DNA of 64,000 bases from the NCBI GenBank assembly GCA_021014945.1, contig MU266330.1, positions 62,001-126,000 on the forward strand, written 5' to 3'. Origin of the DNA: Leucogyrophana mollusca. Taxonomy: Eukaryota > Basidiomycota > Agaricomycetes > Boletales. Position numbers and translations under genes: made by a program. The notes below the pieces were generated by a model. It was not told the DNA's origin and ran no database searches. It worked only from the letters and a program-made list of their open reading frames with translations. Below, in pieces: positions 45,649 to 59,990 of this stretch. The first letter of the stretch is position 1, and each line of letters opens with the position of its first letter.

Positions 45649-48013
45649 TATATGTTTGTAGATGGGCCCCTTATTATTTTTTCGGCTGGTGCCGTTCGCT
45701 CTTTCTCGGTCTCACGGACGGCTTTCTTTCGTTCTTTTTTTATTATCCTTATTGCTGTTGTGTTTACTACCACGCTCAGAGAAGTACTTATACGACTACC
45801 TACCAACCGGGAATCACTGTATCTTTTCTACTGTTGCACCCCTTCCTTTATTCTCTCCGTCATTATCTTCGTTACCACATGGTTGCTCCGCCACTTTCCA
45901 TGCCATTTTACAGTGCTACTCGCTACCGTGGCGTGTATTCATAGCCATGTCATCTGAGCATTACTGTCACTCGGGGATGTAAGGAATGATGGCGTCCCCT
46001 GAACTATATCATGAGCGCTACTGTCTGATGAATTGGGCATGAATCGGGTGCCCTGTCATTGGAATCGGGAGTCCTACTTAGCCAACCGTCAAGACCAGTG
46101 CAGGACCATCATCGCCATAGTCCTTACACCCACCGAAGAACAGTAACTAACTAATTTTAACCCAACGAGAAGATCGATCAACCTGATAGAAATGAAGGGA
46201 ATTACCGAGAATGTACGATCATAGTATGAACATCTTCATGGGCGTGTGGGGAACACAGCGCGCAAAGATATATATAAATGGCCTGTGAGAGCCCGGTAAA
46301 TCGTAATGAGTGTCAAGCGTTTGCCAAATTATCCTTTGCGTGAGTAAGCGGGACATTGTTGAACGCAAACGGCTTCACGGCTGGGGCTATCAGACTGCAG
46401 AATAGCCGCTGGGGGTAGGGCATCTTGGACCTAAATGTATAAGGACGTACATCGTGTGGTAATGGCAGAATTTGTGGGGGCTGACTTGATGCAGCATAGT
46501 AGGCTAAGTCGTGTATGCGAGAGGGGAGCCCCTAGAGGGTGCACCATGCGGATCTGCACGTACCAAACTCGTCCTAGTCGTGCATAATAGGCGAATCACG
46601 AGGCCCGCTGTCCATTCATTCGAACAGGGTGAGGCCCTCAGGTTGAACTATAAGTTAAACAGCATCGTCAAAACCTGCTGTGATGCTATGATTCAAACCC
46701 GCAACATACCGGTTATCGATGGAGCCCACCTGGCAAGAATGGTAATGATTTATTCGAGGGCCACTTTGGAGCTTCAGCGTCGCCTGGGGACGCCCAGGGC
46801 CGTGATGAACACAAGACGCAATACAAATACCGGACATTGGACTGCCATAAGATCGGATTGATAGACGCCTATTGCTGTCGTGCACAGGGGGTAAAACCGG
46901 GTCGGAGAATTGACCGTGGAACTCTATGGGTCGGCGGACAAACAATATGATGGTATGTGCACTCCTGGAAGGAATACAAGTGCCTGGCACAAGTATCAAT
47001 TGCTAACTGGGCATAGCTCGCTGGAACACGTAGAGCCTGAAAGAACTTGCGCGGGAACTTGAGCAAATCACAAAACACCACTCGGCGCGTCTCACCAACG
47101 TTCATTGCCAGGAAAAACCTACTTCCGTATTCCTTGAAAGGGAAAAGCAGGTCGATATGATGGAAATGACCCTCCTCGCGGAGTAATTAGTGGTTATGCT
47201 TAGATCGCATGAATCTAGCAACAACAAAAGGTGGCGAATCAGAAGAAAGCTCCGCAGGATCCAGTTGTATCAGGTTTGATGGGGGCGGCCCCGGCGTAAC
47301 ATAGAGGAGGCGGCTCACCTATAAGCAGCTCAGACGGTGATATGTGGTCCATGTGCATCAAATCGATCCTTTATTTGGAAGTTCATAAGCCACTTGAGCG
47401 ATTTCGCCCAACGGTGTACTGTCGAATCCCACTCCTGTGGCCGCCATGTCCCCCCCAACTCAGGAGGGCGCAGAGATGGGTTGAACGGCGGAGAAAGCGG
47501 TGTTCTGACGAGGACACTGGAATTTATGGGACGTAAAGATAAGTGATAGGAAACGTGATGTATGTATTACTTGACCAAGTCGGCAACGTCGGGTCCATTG
47601 AGTTGTGCAAGGGTTGATTTCATGTAGCTAACGTGTATCCTCGGAGCGAGGCAGCGCTGGTATATTCCCTTACCTGACCTCCTACAAATGCACATGGCAG
47701 CTTCCAATGCAAAGTGAAATGGAATGTCTAGAGACACAGTTGGAACGAGCTGGAAAGGGCTCACAGTGTTCCCGTCGAAGGAGAAAAGGTTATCAGATCA
47801 GAAATTCTAGGAACAGATCAATTTTGAGTGACTCATGTGATAAGGCGGTCATTCGGTCCGCGCCAAGGGTAATTTATTTCAATCCATTTACGCTCTATTT
47901 TCGATGAGGCTTGCAAAGAGTGAAACCTTTCAAGAACTGGAAGCAGATCACTCAAAGCAAATTTTAGCACTCTTTCTTTCTTTTCTCTTCCTTCATTTCC
48001 CTTGTTTCTGTCG
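45649..48013. other. Gene-poor stretch
   Basis: About 2.4 kb. From 45650 to 45960 it is T-rich, probably 3' untranslated, with hydrophobic frames that look fortuitous. A TATA-like tatatataaatgg occurs at about 46268 with no gene behind it. Frames up to 116 codons around 46500-47000 match no family. No transposon ends or repeats were seen. Confidence 0.4.
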
Positions 48014-50105
48014 ATGGCAGCTGCCGACGCTAACAATGCAATGCAAGTCACAATATCCCTCCTCCCAGTCTCCCTCTCCCTCGTCCACATACCTCGCTCC
48101 AGGCTGGCCCAGTTATCCCAGCCAGTGCTAAAGCAGATTCTGTTACCAAACCCTACGTTTCTCAATATAACATCCAACGAAATCGAGCTCAGTCTCTTTG
48201 CGGAGCACCATGTGCTCTCAGACTTTGAGCCGATTGCTAGACGAGACAGACAGAGACAACGCTCTCGTTCCGGGTCGGGTTCAAGCCGCAAACGCACATC
48301 TGACTGCGCGCCTGAGCCCGTCGAAGTATCGTGCGAGAGGTGGAACGTTCTCCAGATCGACTCTCATTCGGATCAGCTCGGTACGTCGATCGGCGCCGCG
48401 AATATTAAATAATTCAGTCGCTCAAATACTACCCACAAAGACAACTCGGGTGCTCGCGCTCATGAGTTATCTGCACCTCTGGCAGCAGCAGGAATTTCCA
48501 TACTGTACCAATCCTCTTATATGAGTGATTTTATTTTTGTGCGTGTCATAGAGGAGGCCAGAATCATCGGGTCAAATAGTGCTCAATCCAAATTTTCAGG
48601 TAAAGGAATCAAGACTTCAGGAAGTCATGACCCTCCTTGGATCAGCAGGCTTTGACCTATATTCCTCCGATCCTGACCGACTCACATCCAGAGTAGTTTC
48701 CCCTATTCTGTCTCCTATTTCAATGGACGATTCGTCCGTGGCAGACATTGTCCTTGACTTCAAGACCGAGTCTGGTGCTGTCCTCACACGTACGCGGAGT
48801 AGCATTGATACTTCTGTCGCTGCCGCCGCGTTGGCATTCCGACAAATGACCTCAGGGAAGACGCCCGAAGACTCCCCAGTCTCCCCCGAGGACAGTCCAA
48901 CATCGCACAGACCACCTTCGCGCACGAAATCTCACTCGCCTACTGCTGGTGAGGTTATCGTTCTCCCCCCAAAACTTGCCTGTGTCGGGCTATCCGACGA
49001 CAGCGTAGACACGTGGTGGGTAAATGTGTGTTCCAACAACTACCTCCTCAAATATTTTGCCCTAGGTGTCTCAAAATCGTCAAGCTAGTTGCGTTTCCCG
49101 AGCTTATCCCAGTTAAGCCAGGTCCATCCCACTCCACAAAATCATCTTCATCGGACGACGCCAAGGGAGGCCCTTCAGGCCGCATGCCTATACCTCGTGC
49201 GCTTGAAACTGCATCACCCCCATCATCTCCGAGGAGAGGAGGAACCCGTCATGGATCCTCATCCAACTCGCTGTCATCGTCAAGCGAAGAAGAAGAGGGG
49301 TACTTTTCCCATTCCCCGCGCGGAAGCCTCTCAACTGCGTCACTCCTCTCATACCGCTCTTATCCAGATCTAGCAAAATCTGCCCCAGTATCAACGCCTT
49401 CTTTCAAACCGACGGCAAAGCATTTGATTGCCCCCATGGCCCCACTTTCTCCGCTGGAGCCAAAATCCACCGCTCCACGCCGTCCCGCACTCGGTCATGC
49501 AGAAACAGCAAGAGCTTCTTCAGCGATCCAGAAGCGGGCTGGTGGAAACACCCATATCGATGTTCCGTTTTTTAGCTTCACGCGGACACCCGAAGGCTCC
49601 TCCCTGACTACTGATGTCTCGCTACTTGCCGCTTTGTTTCCTCCAAGCGAGCGGCATATGGTGATATGTAGTGGTGAGCTCGACGCCCTCGACGCCCAGA
49701 GCTCCAGCACGGAATCCGAATCCGAGGAAGACGCGGACGACTGCCTCTCGCAGGGGGGTACACTCAAATGCCTGCAGATTGACTTGCGGCGTTTCGGTTT
49801 AGGTACGGTACTTATCTCGTTCCTCGCACTTTCCCGACGAAGCTCATTCCCTCGATGCCATACTTCTGTTCGTTCTATGTTTTGAACAACAATAGATAAG
49901 CATGGTCTCGTGAACCGCTTCTCTCGGGTCCTCGAGGAGAATGGCATCAATCACATGTACAGTTCCACCTTCAAAACGGCGAATCTCTTGGTGAGCGACG
50001 TGTGTCATTTCGTATCATGTTTCAGCAGACTGAGCGCGGCTTGGCCACTTTTAGGTCTCCAAAGCACATGCTAGTCGGGCCCGCGCTCTTTTACGATCCT
50101 GCTGA
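48014..50105 (+). CDS. ACT-domain protein of the CASTOR/GATS type
   Basis: Exons 48014-48380, 48441-48538, 48600-49027, 49066-49802, 49896-49990 and 50055-50105; 591 aa. The N-terminal ACT pair matches the CASTOR/GATS family: VTISLLPVSLSLVHIPRSRL, RWNVLQIDSHSDQLDNSG and HELSAPLAAAGISILYQSSY, then MSDFIFVKESRLQEVM. Animal CASTOR1 senses arginine and controls TORC1; whether the fungal protein binds an amino acid is not known. A long Ser/Pro-rich insert (about residues 210-500) is followed by a last ACT-like element, HGLVNRFSRVLEENGINHMY. Intron 3 (49028-49065) would be only 38 nt with a weak GTGTTC donor, the weakest point of the model. Confidence 0.82.
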
Positions 50106-50724
50106 CTCCCCCCTTCTCCCACATTCCTCTTCGGGCATGCCGCCACTCTTCTTTGCCCCACAAAGGGAAAAAACCATCGCTGCACATTATATCGCTTCCT
50201 AGGCCTTCATATCATAACAGGATCTAGAAGTAAACCTTGGGACTCTTACACTACGTTCTCTATACATGATACATGGCGCTTATATTCTTATCCTTCACGG
50301 TGTACTCATGTCTCACACTTCGTTCTTGATTGTTCGCTCACATACGCTTCCTGTCGTCCCCAGGCGACTGCCATCAAACACCATCCCCGTTCTCACCCGC
50401 ATCTCATTTTTCATTTCATTTCGGCATTCATTGAATCATTCAGGTAATCAGATATCCCATTACGCGCATCGACCAGTACCTCCTCGGGGTTCTGTAGCAT
50501 CTTGTACTTTATGTATGCCCCTCTCGCGGCGTTGTGTCAGGGGGCTTCGGTCTGTTGTAGGGAATTTCTCTCTGGAATCGTGATCCAGATAATGGCATTG
50601 CAGCATTAAAAGCCGCAGAGGTAAAATAGAAATTACAGCGTGTAGAATATATATTAACGACGGGTAACGCATGCACACCCGCCGAAGAACGTGTATCTTA
50701 ACCCACGAACCGGCGACGACCGAT
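50106..50724. other. Convergent intergenic region
   Basis: About 620 bases between the stops of two convergent genes, T-rich and with no gene recognised. Confidence 0.45.
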
Positions 50725-52791
50725 TCATCCAACAATGTGCTTCGATCGCTCAACGACAGAAATATACCAGTCATCAAATGGCGGCAGGCCATCCTCATCT
50801 TCGTCGTCGGAGTCTGGGGTCGGTGTTTCACAGCGGGACTGTGAGAAGCCGGCGGGCATTGTGCGACTACAGGATGCGTCTGCGGCTTCTTCGACATTCC
50901 AGATTAAAGACGCATCAGCGTCAGCGGAACACGCGTCCCGTCCCGTTTCCCAGGTGTCCTGTGAGTCGTGCACGTGAACGGATCTCAATTCGTCCCCGTG
51001 TGGAGGGGTGGCGGGCCAGGGAGACGCCTCCCGCGAGTGGTTATCGCTTGCGAGCGCTGCCGCGTCGCCCGAAAATAGGTCTGTCCCACACGCAGAAGCT
51101 TCATTGTTTGCTCCGCAGTCTGACAGAAGGGTCTCGACACTATTGTCTATGTCTGGCTGCAGACCAGGGGCACAGGTTGCGAAAACACTGAGGCAGTCGA
51201 AATCCTGGGGATTGGTGCTATTTCCCCAAGCGATCCACGGGTTCTGCGGTGGGATTTCACTGATCATGATATGAGGGGCGTTAAAGGGAAAATCGGACTC
51301 GAAGATGACCGTGCCCTGGAAGCAACGGCTCGCGTTAAGAAGAGCCTGACTCCCTGTTAGGAAAGCATGTTGGACGTGGCTACAGACTATCCTCACCTGA
51401 GCTGGGTCAGACCAAACAAAAGGTTGTTCAAGCCTAGTCGCGCAGTTTGAGCTATTAAACCGCTCGCATACAGCGGGAGCGGCTTCGCACGCCTCATAAA
51501 CCGTGGCTTTGTAGCGATGTCTGTGTATAGCATCGACGACGTGGCGGAAGATCAAGCGCTCAGTAGATGACGAAAGCACCTGCCGCAAAGCGTGAGATAT
51601 GCCGACCCGAGAATGTCGAGTTATTCGTACCGTGCGAGAGAACCTGGACAGGCTGAAAACGGCAGAGGCTCGCCTCCGTCGTGGTACACTATGCTCTTTT
51701 GGCGAGAAGGCAGAACATGCTAAGCTCGACGAATGGATATCGCAAGGGGTATCGAGTGCCGGCGGCCGTGAACTGTGGAAGAGACTGGGGGGAAGTGGTG
51801 GAACGACTAATGAAGCCAGCGATTGGGGCTCGACGCGATTAGAAAAGGGAGCATAGAACTCTTCCCAGCAGGTTTCCGGGGGACTGACGACGATATGTGG
51901 CGCAATATAGGGATATGAGGAGTCGAGTACAATGTTACGTCGATCTCGGCGGAGTACACCTAGTATGTCCTATGTAGGCACTATGTGAACTCGGGATCAG
52001 TATGTAGACCAAAAGAGCTTACATTCTCCTTGTCGATGTCGCACACGAAACTCGCACAGCACTCGTGCGGAAAATCCTGAACTGTGTGATCATGGGCGGG
52101 CAACAATATGATAGTCTGACGACATTGGATGAGAACTAGCAATTTCAAACTAGCTTTCTACTTACCATGTCATTTGTATCAGCATGTAGAGCAATTGTCG
52201 AGGACTCTGAATGACAGAGGAATTCATCCTCGTCAAGCGCGTGTTTACAGTCATGGGTAGGTTCCGGACGCGCGGCAAACACGCAGTTAGCGTCAAATGA
52301 CGGACAATCGGTCTGGGCGCCATCATAGTCGTCCTCCGATAAACACGAAGAGTCATCTAACGAAAGAGATGAATCTGAGCTTTGCTTATCGCCACTCAGT
52401 TCAGATATGCCAGAGTAGTCCTCATTAATGTCGATCTAAGTACCACAGATCGCGCCACATATTTCAGCTTTAATCCTCGAGACGAAACAATTGCACTCAC
52501 CTCTTCAGCACTGAGCTGAATAACGTTGCAAATGGTCGGATATTCGCCATCGTCTTGCCCCACATATTGACCTGGCAAATGAAGGCGGAGCAAATCTAGG
52601 TTGGCAACTGCTTTGACACCAGTACGCGGATGCAGAAAAGTTTCCCACGCCGCTCTTATCCTGGTCCCTTTGTTCGACTGGACAGAAATCGCACCGAACA
52701 CAGATACGGGGACCATGTAACAGTAAAGAAACGTTGATGCGAGGGAAAGAAAGTTATTCAACCAGTGCAGGGGATGTATTGCGTCGGTCAT
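50725..52791 (-). CDS. Unrecognised protein with an internal repeat
   Basis: Exons 52791-52501, 52435-52166, 52115-52023 and 51969-50725; 632 aa, all four junctions in phase. The N-terminus has a hydrophobic stretch (LNNFLSLASTFLYCYMV) and conserved-looking WETFLHPRTGVKAVANLDLL. Acidic/Ser-rich linkers follow. Two segments resemble each other: residues about 227-252 (DRRNIVLDSSYPYIAPHIVV) and about 436-460 (GTVIFESDFPFNAPHIMIS). Both have the strand-then-YPF..P layout of E2 conjugating enzymes and RWD domains; I see no E2 active-site cysteine motif. The family is unknown to me. The C-terminus is acidic (DSDDEDEDGLPPFDDW). It looks intact, with sound introns. Confidence 0.75.
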
Positions 52792-55700
52792 GTCGACGCG
52801 TTATATGGCGGCGTTATGTTATGGGCTATTCAGTGGCGGAAGGCGGGGGGCGGATGCGGGGGCGGAAGCTGATGGTAAGCTAGCAGGTGAGTTATCGGTG
52901 CTGGTGCAGTAAAGGTGCAGTAAAACAGTAGGTGGGTCCGATTAGCGGAATGACATTCACTCTGTTCTTTTAACTGATCCGCCAGAATTCTTGCTGTGGC
53001 CATCGGAGTTGCTTTGGCTTTGACAACCTTTGTAGGTTTTGTATTCCACAGCGTCCACGAGGCGCCACCGATTATTTGGGCACCGCCTGTCTTTGTGTCC
53101 CAATTGTCGGCAACCAGAAAAGCTGGCTCATACCTGGTTTCCGGTTTATGCTGTCTCTGGCCTGTGACTACTACAACTACTGCCCTGGCCAACTAATGGG
53201 TTACAGGATGGTGCCCGTCCTACACTCGGCGTCTTGATGGCTAACCTACCACTAGTGGCGTAAATAGCATGTCCATGGTTCATGTTCGCTGTGTTTGACA
53301 AGCTATACCATCGCACAGATTTGTCCATCTATCACTACTACCTCGAGTGTTATACGGCAATTATCTTTAGCGCCTGTTCTAGGTTAGCCCTTCAGGGGAC
53401 TCAGGTAAGCCAATGTGTGACCGCGCATTGCACACTGAAGATCTGTATTGACGAGCGAGAGACAACAGAATCACACGCTACTCGCACCTGCACTCAGTAG
53501 TCGCTGCTCGAGTAGCCATCTCTGCCGCAGGACACTGGGCACGGTGGTTCTCCGTATATTCCTTATGTGGTCAGGGATCAACCAATAAACAACCACGAGC
53601 TAAAGGATGTGCGCGATTTTATTGCTTCCCCCATCGTTGTGCATGCTGGCAGTATATTGAGATCGAAGGATCCATATCGCTGTGTATCACACAAAGTCAG
53701 TAAGTTTAACAGAGCGTGTTGTGGTCCGCTTTTGTGTAGTGACATTGTAGGGCATGCGATAGTGAGTGGCACCATGACAGACACTCGAGATTTGAACTGC
53801 TGTTATGTTCTTTCCTCCACAGATCTCGCACTTGGAAGTCTTTTATTGCCCGCTCTTCAATCTTATGTACTGGCTTTGGTGAGCGGAAGGTCGGGATAGT
53901 ATTGCGTTCAAGAAGTACCAACTAAACAATCTGCATCTCGGCTGTTGAACAGACGGCTATGCCGCAAGTGCTTAGTGCTGCCTCTTACCCCGGCGCGCCA
54001 ACAGCGAAAACCTATGTTACTGTATCTCTCGGCCACTCGTTTCCCTATCACTCCCATTATCAATACTGCACATCCTCAAACACCCCCAGTCAGGGCTTGG
54101 CATTGCCTCCATTGCCAATACCACGGACATACTTTATGGTGGCGCTCTGCTGTAACTGAATTTAAGGGCACAGGTGGCTATGAGCCAAAAGAACGAGGTA
54201 CACGTCTCCACAAGCGGAAGGCCGACCTCCTGAAGACCCGAAGTAACCGTCAACATCCATCCTGCAATGATCGAAACCCTTGTTGGCCGACAGGGAAGAC
54301 GGAGAACTGGGCAAACTGATTCATTTAACACCAAAAACAAAATGGAGGACTGTGCTACACAACGAAAGCGTGAGAAGTGCTGACACATCGACTGTACAGG
54401 TCCTATATAAGCAACCAACTGCAAAACAGGTCTCTCTTTAGAACAATCTGAGGACACAAAAGTTCGGGCTCGGTATAAGCTTTTCCGCCTCCTTGTCCGC
54501 GTTCCCGTCCTCTAGAGTGACATTGGGTGTATCGCACTCGGATCTTTCCCTTTGGCTTGGAACTTCTCGTTTTGACCGGTCATTCCTTTGTTCTGGAGGC
54601 TGCTGCTTCGGTTGGCGTCCATGATGGGTGAAGGATGCTGGAAGGGATACTTTCTGCTGAAGGGGGGCTCTACATTATTTCCCTTAAATCCTTCGTGTTG
54701 CTCGGTTTGATTCGTCTTTGTCTTCGCCAGTATCATTCACACATAATTTACCATGCATTACCTCCAGTGTTTGAAGACGCGACCTTGGATGCTCGACAGT
54801 GGAATACTATGCGAGGTCCAAATAACCTTTTACATATTTTGAGTCCATTTAGTCCCAATCAATAATCGAACGTCGATCGAACCAGCTTTTTTGAATATTC
54901 GTAGTTCACTTGACGCAGTCGAACAGTTCGTCCGTCCCATTCATCCCAGTGGAGAAGATGGTTTTCGTCTCAGTACGTGTGCCACGAAAGTTTCCCGTCT
55001 ACTCATAATAGTATCCTACATAGGCCAAAGGTACGAGCGTCCGCCGTCAATATCATGCCCCGGAGGTGTTCAACGCCGGTTGGTGATCTATACGTTGGCA
55101 GAGTTTCTGCAACGATTCAATGGAGAGACGAGCCGGCCAGAGCCTAGCAAGTTTCCGTTTCGCTTTGTTGGAATGGCGAAGGTTATCCTCTTGGCGATTA
55201 CTGAGCAAGGAAGAACTCCATCACTCGTCCATTATAACAGCCCTTTCGACGTAGTCACGGGTCCAGATCTCGCCACTGTATCGTCAGCTGCTGCCTTAAA
55301 ACATGATCTATGTTCGACTCACATGCCCTGATCACCACGCATGCCGTCGCCTAAACCCTGTCATGCGGCCATTTATTGGGTGTAGGAGGTTGTAGGAGCA
55401 ACAGGACCTTTACAGTCCTTGAATCTAGATCTTGTAAGACCATTTGTGATGTAGCCAGGCTAAGCTTACTGCCTTCCTTCGGATCATTTCAGGTGAGAGA
55501 TTCTGTTGGTGGCTGAATTGCACCTCACTGGCGGCAAAATATACTTACAAAGACAGAATAAAGCATGCTAACGAATTTGCGATCCTCTTCATCATCGTCA
55601 CCGGGTAACGCAGGAGAATTGTCGCCGTCTTCGTTGTAAGAGGACCTCTGTCGTTGCTTCCGACACTTATCCTCTTACAATTGTAAAACCTGTCGTGCCA

Positions 55701-56275
55701 AGCCAAGAAGTCTATTCTTCGTATGGCAGGAGCACCTTGGATTTGGTGGACCCTTGTCGACGAGGGATGCCCGCTAGTGCTGTCGCCATACTTGCGAGAG
55801 GAAGCAACTAGTCCCAGAGCGAAGGTAAGCCAGTCAAGTTTGTCTAGGACTCACGGCCGAGACATCACTAGCCAAGGCGTATGTTTCTGCAGGAGGCGCA
55901 ATAATTGGCAGTGCGACCTCGTGGAACGGGGGAACCGACTTTTGACCGAAATACAGAGTTTGCGTCCCTTTCTCTCGCAATGCATTGATCCACGATCAGC
56001 ATTCAGTGCTTTTTCCCGTTTATCCGAACATAGTCGTATGTGCTTGGTTGGTTCTGCGACCGTCTATCTCCCCTTGCACCCGACTTCAGAACATTCAGCG
56101 ACCCGACGGAGACGGTAGGATGTGCAGGAACCGGACGAAATTGCACGGAACACATTACCGTCGCGCCCACGTGAACTGTCACTTTTGCATTGGCGATACA
56201 GCTTTTCAGCGACGAAGAGCCGGAGCAGTATAAGTACGCGCAAGGAGCAAATGCGACAGCAGACAGCAGTTAACC
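52792..56275. other. Gene-poor accessory stretch
   Basis: About 3.5 kb with no confident gene. It contains a fragment (53567-53790) that recurs at 59636-59830. Frames of 120-150 codons near 53945-54319, 54891-55331 and 55723-56118 have no starts, splice patterns or domains that I can support. The end holds a promoter-like agtataagta at about 56227 for the following xylanase locus. Confidence 0.4.
53567..53790 (+). repeat. Dispersed related fragment, copy A
   Basis: The sequence aligns in the same orientation with 59636-59830. Shared blocks include GATGTGCGCGATTT/AACGTACGCGATTT, GCATGCTGGCA and TTGAGATCG, then AACAGAGC. Translated, both read (D/N)VRDFI.S followed by HAG..LRS. It looks like a diverged duplicated gene or element piece, not a recent copy. 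Confidence 0.5.
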
Positions 56276-58065
<1,790 letters not shown>

Positions 58066-58238
58066 GCACCAGAGTACTAGGCGTCATCTTCTGCAAATAT
58101 TATCTTCACTGGACAATCTGTGTCAGGTATCAAATTGTTTCGATTGTAAAACAGATACAATGGAAATATCGACGAGTGTGATTTCATCCGACTTCATCCA
58201 TAATCGGAGGCAAGCAGGGCCCCTCTCTCAAGGGATGC

Positions 58239-58636
58239 TCAAGTACATTTCTAAATAGTAAGGTCGTCAGTGGTAAGTGATTCCAACAATAACCAATCAG
58301 CTTACCCCATCCTGGCATTCGGAAACCCCACAACAATCACCGCGGGTCAAACAGAGGCCTTTGTGAGTGCACTGCTGGGGAGTAGGCACGATAGTGGTGT
58401 GCTCTCTGCAGTGCTAGAGCGACAAATAATGAGGTGTGAGGGTTGATCAGGGGAACGGGTAGGACAGAACTCACTCCGGGGTTCTCAGTGTCCGTGCTCT
58501 CGCAAAAGTTGGAGCAGCAAGCACTGTTATCCTTGCACGAAACGCTATTGGGTAGACAGCTCTCTGGGGTGACTGCAGCAGAGACGACAGTGGCACACAA
58601 GGCCGCAAAGATGATGGCGAATGTAGATGAGCGCAT
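58239..58636 (-). CDS. Small secreted cysteine-rich protein, probable double knottin
   Basis: Exons 58636-58475, 58413-58306 and 58250-58239 (12 nt); 93 aa. Signal peptide MRSSTFAIIFAALCATVVSA, then twelve cysteines in two groups of six. Group 1 is C-x6-C-x5-CC-x3-C-x10-C and group 2 is C-x5-C-x5-CC-x4-C-x4-C, the C..C..CC..C..C spacing of inhibitor-cystine-knot folds. The 12-nt last exon supplies the final cysteine (KCT, stop). Function unknown: candidate effector, antimicrobial or inhibitor, none shown. The gene is convergent with the xylanase pseudogene, 173 bases apart. Confidence 0.78.
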
Positions 58637-59990
58637 GTCTAGGCAGCTATGAGGGAGCGATACTGGGATGCAGTTTGGGAGGATCGAGTTGTCCTCTTAT
58701 ACTGGTCCTCTTCGCTTGGCTCATATGCAACATCGTAGGTTGTTCCTGGGTGACGCAGGGGGTTCAGAGGCCGGGCCCCTAGGCTTGAATGCATTTGGTC
58801 GATACCACATGGAGAACGATGTTAAGCGAATATGGCAACGTAGACCATACTCGTGGACCGCTCCATACTTGACGACCAGAAGCGTGTATGGATATCACTC
58901 CCTACCACACGCTGGGGGGGCGCGTCGGCGCGGCATGAAAACAATCTTCACATGGGGTTATTTGGCTAGATTACTTTACGTGTTTTGTCGGGCGACAAGT
59001 GGACCTCATTCGTGTACAGTGTGATTCGGAACTCTAGCATGGTGTCCATGTGCAAGGTCACTTGTCGCTATGAGTACAGTACTGTGTACTGTACGATGGA
59101 TTCGGATGCTTTCGAGCCTAGGGGGCGAACAGCAATTTCGACATAACTTGGCCCATAGTAAGCGAACCCCAAATATACAAATGATCACCCACCTTGAAAG
59201 CATTTAACGCGCCCCTATTGCTTGGCATATGTATTGAAGGAACCCCCTTCGTCGGAGAGATTGACGGTCCCTACGGTGGCGGTAAATCTGGGACTTCGTC
59301 CAACTTCTTCTACCATGCGCCCTTATCGCCCGTTGCAAAGATGAATACCGGAGACACGTCGGATAAAGACGACTTGTACAACGACCAGAACGGGTCACCG
59401 TGGTGTTGCGCCCGATGCTCAAATCCGATTCGCCAGTATGTCTCGTCTCGTTGCTGCCACCCCCACCATGGCCGGATCTGCGTACTTGACCACACCTCTA
59501 AGTGACTAATCCCGAAATCGTTGACTGTACACCATGATCCTTATCATAGGCAGCCGACGGAAACGAACCCTGCAGCTAACGAGACGGTCCATTTGGAGTC
59601 CTCAGAGTTGCCGGTGATAGGAAGGGAGGACTTGGGAATAATCAACGAGAACAAGGTAACGAACGTACGCGATTTCATTCCTTCTCTTATTCAAGATCGC
59701 GTCCTCAATGGGCATGCTGGCAATGTCTTGAGATCGGAGTGCAGGAACGTCTTAGCTCCTATATATACCGGCTTGGATTTCGACATTAAGTAACAGAGCT
59801 CTGTTGGCCATCGCGATGTCACTTAACGCACGCATCATCAACGCAGATGCAAGACAGGAGCCGCAGGTAGGTGCTCGCGCTTCGAACAGTTGAATATGGC
59901 CACGAAAGGGGTAGATAACAATGGTCATCCAAGTGACTGTCGGTAGGTACGAAGGCCTCATCGACGAATGCAAGAAGCAGATGAACCGTG
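58637..59990. other. Gene-poor accessory stretch
   Basis: About 1.35 kb. The first part is the promoter of the cysteine-rich gene. Plus-strand frames at 58668-59024, 59194-59505 and 59521-59793 are open but unrecognised. The last overlaps the fragment related to 53567-53790. Confidence 0.4.
59636..59830 (+). repeat. Dispersed related fragment, copy B
   Basis: Diverged copy of 53567-53790 in the same orientation; the translated match is NVRDFIPS...NGHAGNVLRSE against DVRDFIAS...VHAGSILRSKD. The two lie about 6 kb apart and flank the xylanase pseudogene and the cysteine-rich gene. Confidence 0.5.

Noticed and set aside
45652..45982. Three overlapping hydrophobic plus-strand frames
   Set aside because: T-rich 3' sequence gives Phe/Leu-rich frames by chance; three frames are equally open.
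52830..53192. 120-codon minus-strand frame upstream of the 632-aa gene
   Set aside because: Runs through a probable promoter with low-complexity Pro/His end; no conserved feature.
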